Origin: Porpolomopsis calyptriformis
Taxonomy: Eukaryota; Basidiomycota; Agaricomycetes; Agaricales; Hygrophoraceae
Length of the DNA stretch: 64,000 bases
Direction of reading: 5' to 3'
Assembly (NCBI GenBank): GCA_951640195.1
Contig: OX621174.1
Location: 1,178,001-1,242,000, forward strand
Shown: one piece after another, positions 1 through 10,657 of the stretch
Position numbering within the stretch: position 1 is the stretch's first letter
Layout of the letters: the number at the start of each line of letters is the position of its first letter
Notes under the pieces: model-generated
Seen by the model: only the letters and a program-made list of their open reading frames with translations
What the model was told of the DNA's origin: nothing
Database searches by the model: none
Made by a program: the position numbers and the translations under genes

Positions 1-28
1 GGTTTAAGGTTTGCCATTGTTCTTAGTC

Positions 29-91
29 ATACTGCGGAAGGCTGTGTTGTTTTGATGACTCAACTCTATTGGGCATAGCCTTCCGCAGTAT
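29..91. repeat. 15-bp perfect inverted repeat (hairpin)
   Basis: The arm at 29-43 (ATACTGCGGAAGGCT) is the exact reverse complement of 77-91, with a 33-nt loop. Further short inverted pairs follow: CTCATGAC/GTCATGAG between about 104 and 142, and GTTCCTC/GAGGAAC between about 176 and 200. All lie upstream of the TATA box of the zinc-knuckle gene. They may be regulatory palindromes or remains of a transposon end; the sequ­ence does not decide between these. Confidence 0.8.
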
Positions 92-230
92 CAGGCTGTG
101 CTGTCTCATGACTGGTTCCTATTGTTCTTCTGGTCATGAGATCGCTGTTGTTTCTATCTCTTGTCCGGCGTATCAGGTTCCTCTTCTTTGACTGAGGAAC
201 CTCCTTTTGGTCTTTCCTTTGTGTCTGAGC

Positions 231-238
231 ATATAAAA
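231..238 (+). promoter_or_regulatory. TATA box of the zinc-knuckle gene
   Basis: ATATAAAA lies 49 nt before the ATG at 287, a normal fungal core-promoter distance. A pyrimidine-rich stretch and an ATCATC-type leader follow it. Confidence 0.55.
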
Positions 239-286
239 GGTGTGGGGTTGTATCCCTATGCTTCAGTTCAATCCTCATCAATCATC

Positions 287-1118
287 ATGACTTCTTCCCA
301 CCAAGGCCACTACGTTCGATTCTTCAAGCAGTCTGGAGTGGTGCACCGCACCGCTCCTGTCTTTCTCAATTGCGATTCGTTTCATTACTACCTTCAGCAC
401 ATCCCTTCCGACGCCGACCTCTGCTGGTCTTCCTTCTCTTGTTTTGCTTGCGGTGGCAAGCATAAGGTCAGAAAGTGTCCGTATGTTCGCTGGCCAATCC
501 AGCATGTTTGTGGCTTGATGGAGGATCCGCTTGGTATGTATCTTGTTTTGTCTTTATTAGTCTGTGTTTATTGATAATAGGCTTTCCCTTTTTAGCTTGG
601 GATAATGACGCCCCTCCTCCCACCTCCAAGCTCCCTTTGGAGGAGCAAGTTGATTGGAGTTCCGACTGTTGGGGGTATCCCCTCCCCTTTGATGATGCTA
701 AGCCTGAGGACTTGGCTACCAGCCCCCCTTTCCATCCTTGGACCCCTGGTCCAACAAGTGTTTTGTCTAGTGGTGAGCCTTTAACTCTCTCGCTCTCTTC
801 ATAGTTGCTGATTCCCTGTCTTTTTTAGTCGAAGATTTGTCGTCGTCATTGACCAACGTCAATGTCAAGATCGAGGAGGAAGAAGTTCCTCCCAGTTTGT
901 TATGGAGTCCCACCAATGATTGGTTGGGTGAGGAAGCGAGAAAGATAGCGATGAGTTTCGTTGAAGGGAAGGCTGCCGAGTTGCAGGCCTCCGGTGGTGA
1001 CACCAATGGGGCAATCTACTGGGGTAATAAGTTGGCCGCAATAGATGGTCAAGTAGTGTCGAGTTTTGTAGAGTTCTTGAGGGACAGTATGGTGCAGGAG
1101 ATTGCCAAGACGGACTAG
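287..1118 (+). CDS. Zinc-knuckle protein, probably transposon-associated
   Basis: There are three exons, 287-533, 596-772 and 829-1118, with GT-AG introns (donors gtatgt and gtgagc). They join in phase to give 237 aa ending EIAKTD. Residues about 55-67 form CX2CX3HX4C (CFACGGKHKVRKC), one residue shorter than the classical retroviral CCHC knuckle. The middle part is Pro- and Asp-rich, and residues about 150-165 are acidic. No other domain is recognised. A Gag-like nucleic-acid-binding role is inferred only from the knuckle and from the pol remnant that starts just downstream. The reading frame and splice sites are undamaged, unlike the neighbouring pol, so this gene may be younger or under selection. 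It could equally be an unrelated DNA-binding protein. Confidence 0.6.
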
Positions 1119-1255
1119 TATAATTAGCTAGTCGGATATAGACTCCTCCTTTTGTACAAGTAGTTTCCGCTGCCAATAAAGACAGCCTTCCTCCCAAAAG
1201 AATCGGTATAAGAAAGAAAAGAAAAGAACGAAGAAAAGAGAGGAATTTTAAGAGA

Positions 1256-4200
1256 GTGAATGCCAATTTCATGACATGGATAACTGTGGGATCGATCGCT
1301 GGCCGAAAGAGAGAAAAGCTCAGCTCGTCAAGGAAAACTGAAAGAACAGGGTTTTTAGGAAGTCCAAATGCTTTGCCTACCATTACGGACGTATCTACTC
1401 AAGAATGTACCACTACTCCATGCAATCTATTTCAAATTCTTGGTACTCTTGAAGAAGGCAATCTCGGACTCATTTTGGACGTTTGGATTGAAGCTACCGA
1501 CACTGGTCGACGTGTTCCGGCCACTGCTTTGGTTGATAGTGGAGCCTCTGGAAATTTTGTGGACGAATCCTTCACAACTCGCCACAATTTTACTCTAACA
1601 TGATTGGAAACCCCAATCCCCGTATGGAATGCCAATGGATCTGAAAACCGAGGTGGACCCATCGAGAACGATATTGATATTTGGTTAGAGGCTCCTGGAG
1701 GACACAATGAACGGATCCGATTGGAAGTGACTGATCTCGGATCTAAGACAGATATTATCCTTGGCTTCCCGTGGCTCAAAAAGCACAACCCCAACATCGA
1801 TTGGAAAGAGGCAACACTGGCTCTGGATAGCAAAGATTTCCCTCTTCCACGATGGATAGTGAATGATGCGGAGTCACCAGGAATGGAATCAGTCACGCTG
1901 GCCATGAATCGACGCGTATCGAAGTCAGATGAATCCTGAGCCAGCACGGTGGAAGAAGATATGCGAAAGTTTGTACCGGAGGTATATTGGAAAGACTACT
2001 CTAGTGTCTTTGCCAAAGAATCCTTCGACCGCCTTCCGCCGCATTCGGAATTCAACCATGCCATAGAACTGGACGAAACTTTCAGACCAGTCAAGGGCGC
2101 GAAATATGCAATGTCCCCTCTTGAGATGGATCACTTACACAAGTTTATCGACGAAAACTTATCTACTGGACGAATACGAACTTCCAAGTCGAAACAAGTC
2201 TCTCCATTCTTCTTTGGAAAGAAAGCTGAAGAAGTGAATGCTAAAGGTAAGAACGCTGGTTTACGCCCTATCGAGGATTATCGCTACCTCAATGAACACA
2301 CGGTTCCTGACCATTACCTCCTTCCCCTTCTCCACCAAATACTCCAACGACCCAAACTCTTAACAGCATCTCTATTCACGGTCATGGATATCCGATGGGG
2401 ATTCAACAATGTCAGGATTAAGGAAGGTGACAAATGGAAAGCTGCTTTCATCACTGAAGCAGGCGCCTTCGAACCTACCGTCATGTTCTTTGGTTTGCGG
2501 AACTCTCCAGCCACCTTTCAACGGATGATCGATACAAGATTCAAAGAAGTCCTAGACTCTGGAAATGTTTTCATTTATATCGATGACGTGCTTGTTTGTG
2601 GAGACGATTTACAGGAATTGCGACACTGGACCTTCAAGACTCTGAATATTATGAAGAAACACGGGCTCTCATGTAAACCCGTCAAATGCCAGTTCGAGAA
2701 GGAAGAAGTCATTTATCTCGGGGTTGTCTTATCCAAAGGATGAATCACCACCAATCCGAAGAAGGTTGATGCTATTATGTCTTGGCCTGTTCCAGAAACG
2801 GTGAAACAACTCCAATCCTTCTTGGGCAGTGCGAACTTTTGGCGAAGATATATCAAGGGTTTCTCCAAAGTCGCTACCCCTCTCTATGAACTCTTGCACA
2901 ATGAAACTGTGTGGGAATGGACTCCTCGGAGACAAGAAGCTTTCGACAACATCAAGTCCCTCCTAACGAACGCGCCCGTTCTTCATATTCCTGATCACAA
3001 TCTCCCTTATTGTCTAGAAACTGACGCCTCTATCATTGGGATTGCAGGGATACTCTCCCAGCTTCATGACGGACACTGGAAACCTGTTGGCTATCATTCA
3101 AGATCTACTTCTCCTGCCGAAAAGAACTACCCAACCCACGATCTAGAACTCTTGGCGATCATTGACTCTTTCAAACAATGGCGCCACCTCCTTGAAGGAG
3201 CGAGACACGACATTCTCATTAGGACGGACAGTTTGGCTTTACAATATTTCTCCAAGAATCTTCGCTTATCGAATCACCAAACTCATTGGTCTGAATATCT
3301 GTCCAGATTCGGGTTCAAAATCGAATACATTCCAGGTAGGAAAAACAAGGCCGACGGCTTGTCCAGGCGCCCAGATTACTTGCCCGACGTCGAAGCCAAT
3401 GTGGAGAATGAAGTTCTGATAGCGCGCGACCGATGGGTAAATTCAATTGTCAAATTGTCGAATTCAAGCCTTCTCTCTAGATTACGCTTCAAAATTCCAC
3501 TCCCGCAGAAAATCCAAGATAAACTCGAGGATGCCTCACTCGCTTGGACCCAAGCTGATGGGCTTGTACGTGATGTTGAAGGTCGGATAGTGGTGCCGGA
3601 GGAAGTATCTCTGCGCACAGACATTATATGACTGTCCCACGCCTACCCCCATGCTGGTCACCCTGGCATTGAGAAGATGAAGGAACTCGTCCTTCATAAC
3701 TTTATTTGGGATGGTGCCCCACAAGACATCACCAACTACGTCTGATCCTGCCCCGCTTGTCAACAAAACAAGAACTTCCCCTCGAAGCTGTCAGGACTAC
3801 TCCAACCCATACCCCCCTCTATGGAACCATGGAAGGAAATCACCGTCGATCTCATCGTTGAACTCCCCAAGTCACAAGGCTACGATGCTGTAATGGTCAT
3901 TGTCGATTGCTTCACTAAACGTGCTCACTTCATTCCGACAACTTCCAATCTTTCATCAGAAGGTGCTGCGAAACTCTTTCGGAATCACGTCTGGAAACAT
4001 CATGGATGGCCCCAAAAGGTTATATCTGATCGGGGAGTGCAATTTGCGTCCAAATTCACAGAAGCTCTCAATAACTCCTTAGGAATCATCTCCAGTCTCT
4101 CCACTGTGTATCATCCCCAAACAGATGGTCAAACGGAATGTACTAATCAAGAACTCGAAGTCTATTTACGTTTCTATACCAACTTTATGCAGGACGACTG

Positions 4201-4900
4201 GTCGGAATGGCTCACTTCTGCGGAATTTGCCTACAACAATCGGCAACACTCTGCCACTTCACAATCACCATTCTATATGGAATACGGACGTCATCCCCAC
4301 CTTCCCACAGCTATTCCAGATCAAAGTAATGTACCCGCAGCAAACACCTTTCACGAACGCCTTACACGCGCACAGCAAAACACCGAATGATCCTTATCAA
4401 AGACAACGGAGTCAATGAAGAAATACGCCGATCGAAAACAGAAACCTTCACCCTCCTATGAAGAAGGAGATCTAGTCTGGTTGGATACCAAGAATATCAA
4501 GATGACATGACCCTTGAAGAAACTCGACAACCAATGGACCGGACCATTCAAGGTCTTGAAAAAGATATCGGACCTTGCTTATCTGATTGATATCCCCAGA
4601 ACATGGAGACTACATCCAGTCTTTCACGTTTCACTCCTGAGACCCAACGTCGGAAATGAATTGCTCCACCCTGGTGTTATCGACACATCACAGCCTCCTC
4701 CTGATCTGATCGAAAATGAAGAAGAATACGAGGTCAAATCCATATTACAACATTCCAGAGCTAAACGACGCCGAAAATACTTGGTCAAATGGAAAGGCTA
4801 TCCGATCGAAGAAGCCACTTGGGAAGATCGATCAAACATTTTATGACACGCCAAGGAAATTGTGAAGACGTACGAAGACTCAATTCAAACGGTGACCTGA
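1256..4900 (+). pseudogene. Chromovirus Pol, interrupted only by TGA codons
   Basis: One uninterrupted reading frame covers about 3.6 kb with no frameshift. Visible parts are the aspartic protease motif DSGASG (about 1538-1556), reverse transcriptase with YIDDV (about 2577-2591), RNase H (TDAS about 3020; DLELLAI; RTDS), an HHCC integrase finger (about 3638-3765), the integrase triad D (DLIVELP, about 3850), D (SDRG, about 4029) and E (TDGQTE, about 4120-4140), and a C-terminal chromodomain (KYLVKWKGY...TWED, about 4725-4840). In-frame TGA codons sit at 1601, 1937, 2741, 3629, 3743, 4388, 4508 and 4844. The final TGA is at 4898. At several of these sites the family usually has arginine, so CGA to TGA decay is the likely cause. 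The element cannot make full-length Pol without readthrough. Confidence 0.9.
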
Positions 4901-5067
4901 TTCTATTCATTTGTTTGTCATCATCCCATCTGCCAAGAATTGACCTCTATTTTTAGAACCACTCCTTATAAACTGCCGGACGTCTCCACCTTCCTTCACG
5001 ATTCAAATTACACGCTTCTTGACAACAACTCAAGACCACTTGACTAAAACGCCATAGCAACTTTATC

Positions 5068-5814
5068 ATGCCTGCTACACGATCCACACGATCCCCCTCC
5101 CCTCAAGTCACCATCCGGCATTCTGGATGAATCCCTTCATCCGCCATCTGCTCCCCTACTCCCGGTCCCTCCACCTCTGCTTCCTCCCCCCGACAATTAC
5201 GTCGACAGGCCTGCGCTCGCGCAGAAGACTTCTTCAAGGAATATCCCACTCAAACCCCTCCTCCCAAAGATCCTGCTGTCACCATCTCCCATCTCACTGT
5301 CCACAGCAACAGCGTCAGCAACTGGAATCGCGAACTCCATCAAGAACGCGAAGTTTTGCAAGCCGAGCTCAAAGCGTCAGAAAAGAGTGCCTTATTTTGG
5401 AAGAACCGTTGGGATCAAAGCGAGTTGAAAGTTTGGGAGCTTCAACGAGAGAAGAAACGAACATGGGTAAATTGTTACGACGTCACCACTCGCGCCATCA
5501 TTGTCAAACTCGTCGAAGAGAGTCGTCGAGCTGAACGGCTCTCCAGAGAGGACTTTCTTCGAGCCCAGCGAGACCTCGCGACGATGGAAACATTGATCGA
5601 ATACGGGGAATCAGTTGAATACCCCATCAATGTCGACCTGGAGTATCCGATCGACGACAACGACGTCACGACAGTCTGAGTCCCCTCCCCCGTCGAAATG
5701 ACTTCGGAAGTCGAACTCATCGCTTCCCCCTCAGTGGCTGTCGAGGCCCCCGCCACTGAGGAAATCCCGACTCAGGCCTCGGAAGACGAAACGACTGACA
5801 CCACCCAGGTTTGA
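5068..5814 (+). pseudogene. Second ORF of the retroelement, coiled-coil, TGA-interrupted
   Basis: An ATG at 5068 opens a frame of about 248 codons running to 5814, interrupted by TGA at 5128 and 5677. The N-terminus is Ser/Arg/Pro-rich. The middle (about 5330-5610) is highly charged and helical with heptad-like spacing (WNREL, WKNRWDQSELK, RRAERLSRED), suggesting a coiled coil. The C-terminus is acidic (EYPID, TSEVEL, ASEDETTD). It sits between pol and the 3' LTR, where env or accessory genes lie in some LTR elements. A TATAAA at about 4969 could drive it separately. No signal peptide or membrane segment is seen, so it is not an obvious Env; a displaced Gag is an alternative. Confidence 0.6.
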
Positions 5815-5849
5815 AATTCGGGACGAATTTCCTTTGAAGCCGAGGTGTA

Positions 5850-6249
5850 TGTCACGGTTGGAATTTTCCTTTCTTTTCTTTATCTAATCACATGTAAACC
5901 TATCTCTTGTCTTGGGATTCCCCACATTTGTCGTTGGGATTCCCCATTGCCTTTCTCCGGGATTCCCCACTACTCTACCTATATGCGGACATACTTCATT
6001 TCCATTACGTTTCAACCCCTTATGATTCGTCATTGATCACGATGACTCATTCTTATCTCTACCTCATGTTATGTCACACTGACTCACACAGATAAGTAGT
6101 CAGTATATAAAGAGTACCTCTTGTATGTATCAGACCTTAAGTCTGATTCCACATTAGCCTACTCATAACAAGGACTTGGAACCATACCCTATATCTCTTG
6201 GGACAGAACACCCGAAGTAAAACGCGTTCTGAACAACCAGTTTATAACA
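5850..6249 (+). repeat. Putative 3' LTR
   Basis: The segment starts TGTCACGG directly after the purine-rich tract and ends ...TTATAACA, giving TG...CA ends about 400 bp apart. It contains TATATAAA at 6104-6111, a plausible LTR promoter. There is no second copy in the window to fix the borders, so both ends are estimates. Confidence 0.55.
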
Positions 6250-7072
6250 GATACAGATATAGTGGAGGGACAAAGCGAGGCCCTAGCAGCGGAATACGCT
6301 TGTCAAGCAATGCAGGGACTGCATCTTTAGCAGCATTCCCATGTACGCGTGTCCTTGCATAAATGAAATTCACGTATTCAACCATGTTGCCTTCCCATCC
6401 CAGCTGTTCTAGGAAGGGATGCTGTTCGCCCCCATTTTTTTGCCAACTTTTGACACGAGCCAAAACCTTTAAAGGTGCCGGTGAGTGATCGTACCTATGT
6501 TTTTGTTATTACAATAAAATTTACCATACAGCTTCCTTCCAGTTTTGTTCAAACCTTTTCTGTTTGCTTGTCTCAAGTGTGCTTTTGAGGATAGCAATAA
6601 TAGAGTGGGTCTCGAAGATGGACATGTTCTGTGTCAGTGAGAGTAAAACAGAGGGTGTTTATTCAGCAGTACGCAGTCCTCTCCCTCCTTGTTTTCTTCT
6701 TCGGATCCAATATCAACCACATGTAATTGCATAGATATGTAGATATGTAGTACTGGTATTTGTAGAAACGTCTTCGAGCATGGCTACTCCTTGATCTCCC
6801 TGCGTGAATCTCAAGATAGGGTTTTGAAACCCCTGCCTATTTTTTCAGCCACCTTCGGTGGAGACTTCCCTGCGTATGACCTTTTTCTCGGCATTTTGGT
6901 ATCCTTCCTGTGACAGAAGATAACGTGATGTGACTGTAAAGTTGATGACGTCATTCAACGCTCTCCACGCCACTGACGTTGCTCTTGCTCCAATGCATCC
7001 CCCAGCTGATTATTTAACCTTGGAAGCAGACGGCATTCCCAACCGTCCCTTCTCGCTCATCAGTGCATAACA
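6250..7072. other. Intergenic region
   Basis: No convincing gene is seen. A 73-codon open frame on the minus strand (6242-6463) overlaps the LTR end and matches nothing recognised. The last 100 bases before 7073 are pyrimidine-rich and probably hold the promoter of the small membrane-protein gene. Confidence 0.5.
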
Positions 7073-7397
7073 ATGGCAAGTACTCGGGTCTCTTCGAGTC
7101 ACAGCTCCATACTCACCTGGTCCTCCAGGGTTCCGTTGTCTCTGCCATTGGGGGAGCCATCGAGGCTCTGATCCAAGCTATCGCGTCCCTCATCACTGCC
7201 ATCGTTGGCGGCATCACAACCGTTCGTCTTCTCGTCGTTTTCCTTCCGGGTACTTGACTCCCATATCCATACATCAGGTGATTGTATCCATATTCGATCT
7301 CATTGTCGACATCCTTTGCTGCCGCTGCTGCACTTCTCGCAATTCTCGTAATTCTCGCTCCGGCTTCGGACGCCGAAAGAAAGGATTCTTTCGATAG
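7073..7397 (+). CDS. Small conserved fungal membrane peptide (71 aa)
   Basis: There are three exons: 7073-7075 (the ATG alone), 7129-7221 and 7278-7397. Intron 1 is of the GC-AG type (gcaagt...cag) and separates the start codon from the rest. Intron 2 is GT-AG. The product begins GSVVSAIGGAIEAL and carries one long hydrophobic helix (about residues 2-45: AIASLITAIVGGITT, then VIVSIFDLIVDIL). A Cys cluster CCRCC and a basic tail (SRNSRSGFGRRKKG) follow. Small proteins with this VSAIG...ITTV...CCRCC pattern are widespread in fungal genomes and have no assigned function. A membrane-anchored peptide with a palmitoylatable Cys cluster is an inference. Confidence 0.7.
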
Positions 7398-7611
7398 TTT
7401 CGTCAAAGCACCGTAGCCAATCGATCGCAACTCCCGGGTTGTTTACCCCTTCTCAATCGTGTATTCACAGACAAGAAAATATTATTGATACCCCCACTCC
7501 ACCGGAATGAGAGCGAACTGGTCAAGTAGAATAGAAAAGTCTATCAAGAAGTTAGCGACTCGCTTCTAATTTTCTATAGTCGCACAAGAAAAAACATGAT
7601 CAAAAAGAAAA

Positions 7612-8443
7612 TCACGAGGGAGGAGGGCCCTGTGTGACGCCAAGATCCTTCAACGTTCCCTGGGAGACCTGGTAGACCCAGCCGTGGACCCAGACCTGCT
7701 TGCCGCTGGCGCCGGTCCAGGCGCGCTTGACGGGGTCGGTCAGGCAGAGATTCGCGACCTGGGCCTTCACGTTCTCCTCGACGATGTGGGCGAGGGCGTC
7801 GGGTGGTGCGATGCCGGCGAGGGAGAGTGAGCGGGCGAGGGCGAGCATGGAGGACAGCCAGCGGTTGATGGGTGCGGAGGGTGGGAAGGCGGAGACGGTG
7901 GTGGCTTGGCGCATTTGGCTGGCTTGGTAGCATGCTGCCGCGCCGCCACATTCGGTGTGGCCGGCGACGATCACTTGGGGAAAGAAAAGCATGTGTGTGA
8001 GAAAGAAAGAGAGGGTGAGGGAGATCGGATTCACCATGTTCGATGCCGAGCACCTCGATTGCGTAGGTAAGAACGGAGAGCACGCTTGGGTCGTCTGGAT
8101 GGACTTGGCTGTGGGGCCAGAAATGAACGTGGGGCTTGAAGCAAAAAAGATCGGGAAGGTGGAAGGACTTACTTGGCTATGTTTCGATGGACGAAGATCT
8201 CCCCAGGAGGGGAAGCGGTGATGACTGATTCGGGGACCCTAGAATCAGCACACCCTATCCACAGGATCTGGACCGGGGATGAGATTGAATCTTGAGTGAG
8301 CGGGTGAAAACGGTACGGACCTTGGGGGTCTGTCCCTGGGCGGACTGGGCAAAAAAGCCTGGCTCGGCAGTCTCGACGTCTCTGGCCCACTGGGCGTTTG
8401 CAGAGAGGATACGGGAAAGAGTGATGTGTTGTTGGTCGGGCAT
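7612..8443 (-). CDS. Beta-class carbonic anhydrase
   Basis: Four exons (in transcription order 8443-8321, 8267-8173, 8108-8035, 7973-7612) give 217 aa. It reversibly hydrates CO2 to bicarbonate. Motifs in order are GCADSR (zinc Cys and the Asp/Arg dyad), [19 protein letters not shown] and GHTECGG (zinc His and Cys), then the C-terminal helices typical of the beta class. The length matches fungal cytosolic enzymes, and no targeting peptide is visible before MPDQQ. All introns are GT-AG and 46-64 nt. Such enzymes supply bicarbonate for carboxylations and CO2 sensing; which role applies here cannot be read from the sequence. Confidence 0.93.
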
Positions 8444-10657
8444 GTGTGAGGAAGGTGAAGGTAAAAATAGACGAGGTTGTACGCCGGGTTGCCCATCGAA
8501 GTTACCTCGACGACCCGGACGTTTGTTACGATAAATTTTGCGATAAATTTTACGCGGGGTAAACGATATCGAGGATAATGACCGTAAATGTCGAAGGTAC
8601 ATTCAATTCGTGACTCGATCATTACAACATTCAAGCTATGACTGCACATCGCTGACGGCCGCCGAGTCCGAATTTCAGACGCTTAAATGAACAGGTCATA
8701 AGCCAGGCGGAATTGTTCAGTCAGCGAGCCATATATAGTGCTAGTTGCGGCCGAAAACCATTCAATGCTCACACGGGCGATGACAAAGATAACGCCATCA
8801 ACAGACGCTCGAGTGTATGTCCCAAAAGAGGGAGGGACCGTGCGTCACTTACGGCAGCCTTGATCGTCATTGAAATTCTCACTGCGGGAAATCCGGACAC
8901 CCGCGAGTGGTCCGAGCTGAATGTGGCGGTTTGCGGTTGCGTCGATAATCGGGTGGGGATTCGCAGGATGGGTTTACCAAGAAAAGTGTTCGCCATCATC
9001 CATCATCGGAGGGTTGCGGGAAGAGCGTTGATTATCAGATAGAATTTCGCCATCCCTGAGTTGAGTGAAGAATGAGCTGCGGATCCGACAATGTCAGCTA
9101 GTTCCGAAAGACGCGTCCTGACCTGTGCAACTCCAATTGTCGAAGTGAACAAAAGTTTGAGTTTGATATGCACCCACCATCCAAGCAGGAGATGGCCAAA
9201 GTTGAGACGTTCACCTTCCAAAATCAGTCGGCGCTTATATTACGACTCCGCCGTGCTCCGCTTCAATCCTCTCTTGTTTGGATTGCAATGATTTGCCAAA
9301 TACAAGTTGGCAAGTCCCCATGCCCGGATCTCGCGGACTGTTGGCTACGAGGGGTGGCCAAACCCGATCTTGGTCGGGTCACGACATCGCCTGAAACCAT
9401 TCTAAGTTTCGATTAGTGCGACCTTCACTACAGTGGCCGAGATAGGTTTCTCTCCGATGGTCAGAAGATAAGCGAGATCCTGACGAAATATCAAAAATTT
9501 ATGGTTATGCTTTTACCTGCTTGCGCACTGCAAAACAGCATTGCACTCGCACAATAACACCCGATTCGCGCTGATGAACACGCTTGCCTAAAAAGTGACA
9601 AAGCATGTCCCGAATGAGTATCGCCGCATTCACTCATACTCTGTATGCTTAAGCCTGATCCCTGCAATGAATGAACACTTGGCCCGCGAAAAAAGTTAGT
9701 GCCAAGTTTGTAAACCTTCAACCAAGCTGAGATGCCCGACTCGGACGGCAGATAATTCATCCTCGCTATAATTTCGCTTTTTTCCCTCTCGTTTTCATTC
9801 CAATTTCGTTTTTGCCCCTGTGATTGGGGCTGACCCCGGCGACTTGCACAGTGTCACACACTCGCTAATAAAATTTAAAAATAAAAATTCCGTCGGTGCC
9901 ACACACCCACCCTCCCCGACGGTCAAAAACCGTCCATCCCGACTTTTCCAACCCTCCAGGTGATCCCCCTCCCCCAATTTATCCCACCCCCCATAGCCCA
10001 AAACCGAAGACATTAATCCCCTCTTTCAAGGTCCGCGATATTGTCTCACGTGGGAGACGGACTGCGAAGTCATTTTCTTCTCCGGCACTCCGCGAGCGAA
10101 TGCTGTTGCACTTGGGTTCGATTCAGGTCAGTGTCGGGTCGTCGGGTCGTTTGCCTCCAATTTAACACAGACGCATGGAGATTGTTTCCTCGTTATCTCG
10201 AGCGTTACCGTCTATTGCGATTCTTGGAAGCCTTGCCAGGTTCTCGGTAAGTGGCGGCCCAGTAATCGTGTACGTGTTCTTTACGTGAACGCTAACATCC
10301 CTTTCAAACTGCTTCATTTTATCTTTCTCCCCCGCCATGCTCCAGCTCGCCCTCCTCTGATCACCCAAATCAGCCCCCGTTCTCCTCCTACCCTACCCTT
10401 CCGCCCTCTCCATCTTTTCGCGCTTAATTTTTTGAGTTTTGTTGGTCTCAAATTTTTAGAAAGTCCGCTGGGGGGTCACACACGGATCCACTTTCGTTAA
10501 TCAAACACCAACTTACCCCTCCATCTCCCCCCGTCCCCTTTCCCCTCCTCCCTCTTTCCACTCCTTCCCTTCCTCTTCTTCTCCCTCTCCACTCCTTTGC
10601 CCTCCTTGGGATCCTTCCCAGTCTTTGCTTTCAGAACACATCCTTCCCGAACCGAAA
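8444..10657. other. Intergenic region without a supported gene
   Basis: Short open frames occur on both strands (for example 8713-9042 + and 8769-8999 -), but they lack recognisable motifs, splice support or codon bias. The region divides the carbonic anhydrase (-) from the MED25-like gene (+), so it holds two divergent promoters. About 10500-10620 is a very strong CT-rich run, typical of fungal core promoters and just upstream of the ATG at 10658. Confidence 0.5.

Larger units (their letters stand above)
1140..6249 (+). mobile_element. 5'-truncated Ty3/gypsy chromovirus with 3' LTR
   Basis: The order protease, reverse transcriptase, RNase H, integrase, chromodomain, extra ORF, purine-rich tract and LTR identifies a Ty3/gypsy chromovirus. 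Neither a 5' LTR nor a matching copy of the 3' LTR is present upstream, and the Gag region is missing or has been replaced by the zinc-knuckle gene. The exact left end is unknown; the pol frame is open back to a TAG at 1139. The stretch GGGACGAATTTC...GAAGCCGAGG at about 5820-5846 resembles the usual polypurine junction before a chromoviral 3' LTR. Confidence 0.85.

Noticed and set aside
1256..4900. UGA used as a sense codon or programmed readthrough in pol
   Set aside because: The nuclear genes in the window use TGA as a normal stop (for example TEL2, STE24, both SUMO genes and the carbonic anhydrase). CpG decay is simpler.
6242..6463. 73-codon minus-strand ORF next to the LTR
   Set aside because: No family was recognised and it overlaps the LTR end; chance is likely.
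8713..9221. Possible small genes upstream of the carbonic anhydrase
   Set aside because: Frames on both strands are short, overlapping and without any recognisable domain or intron structure.
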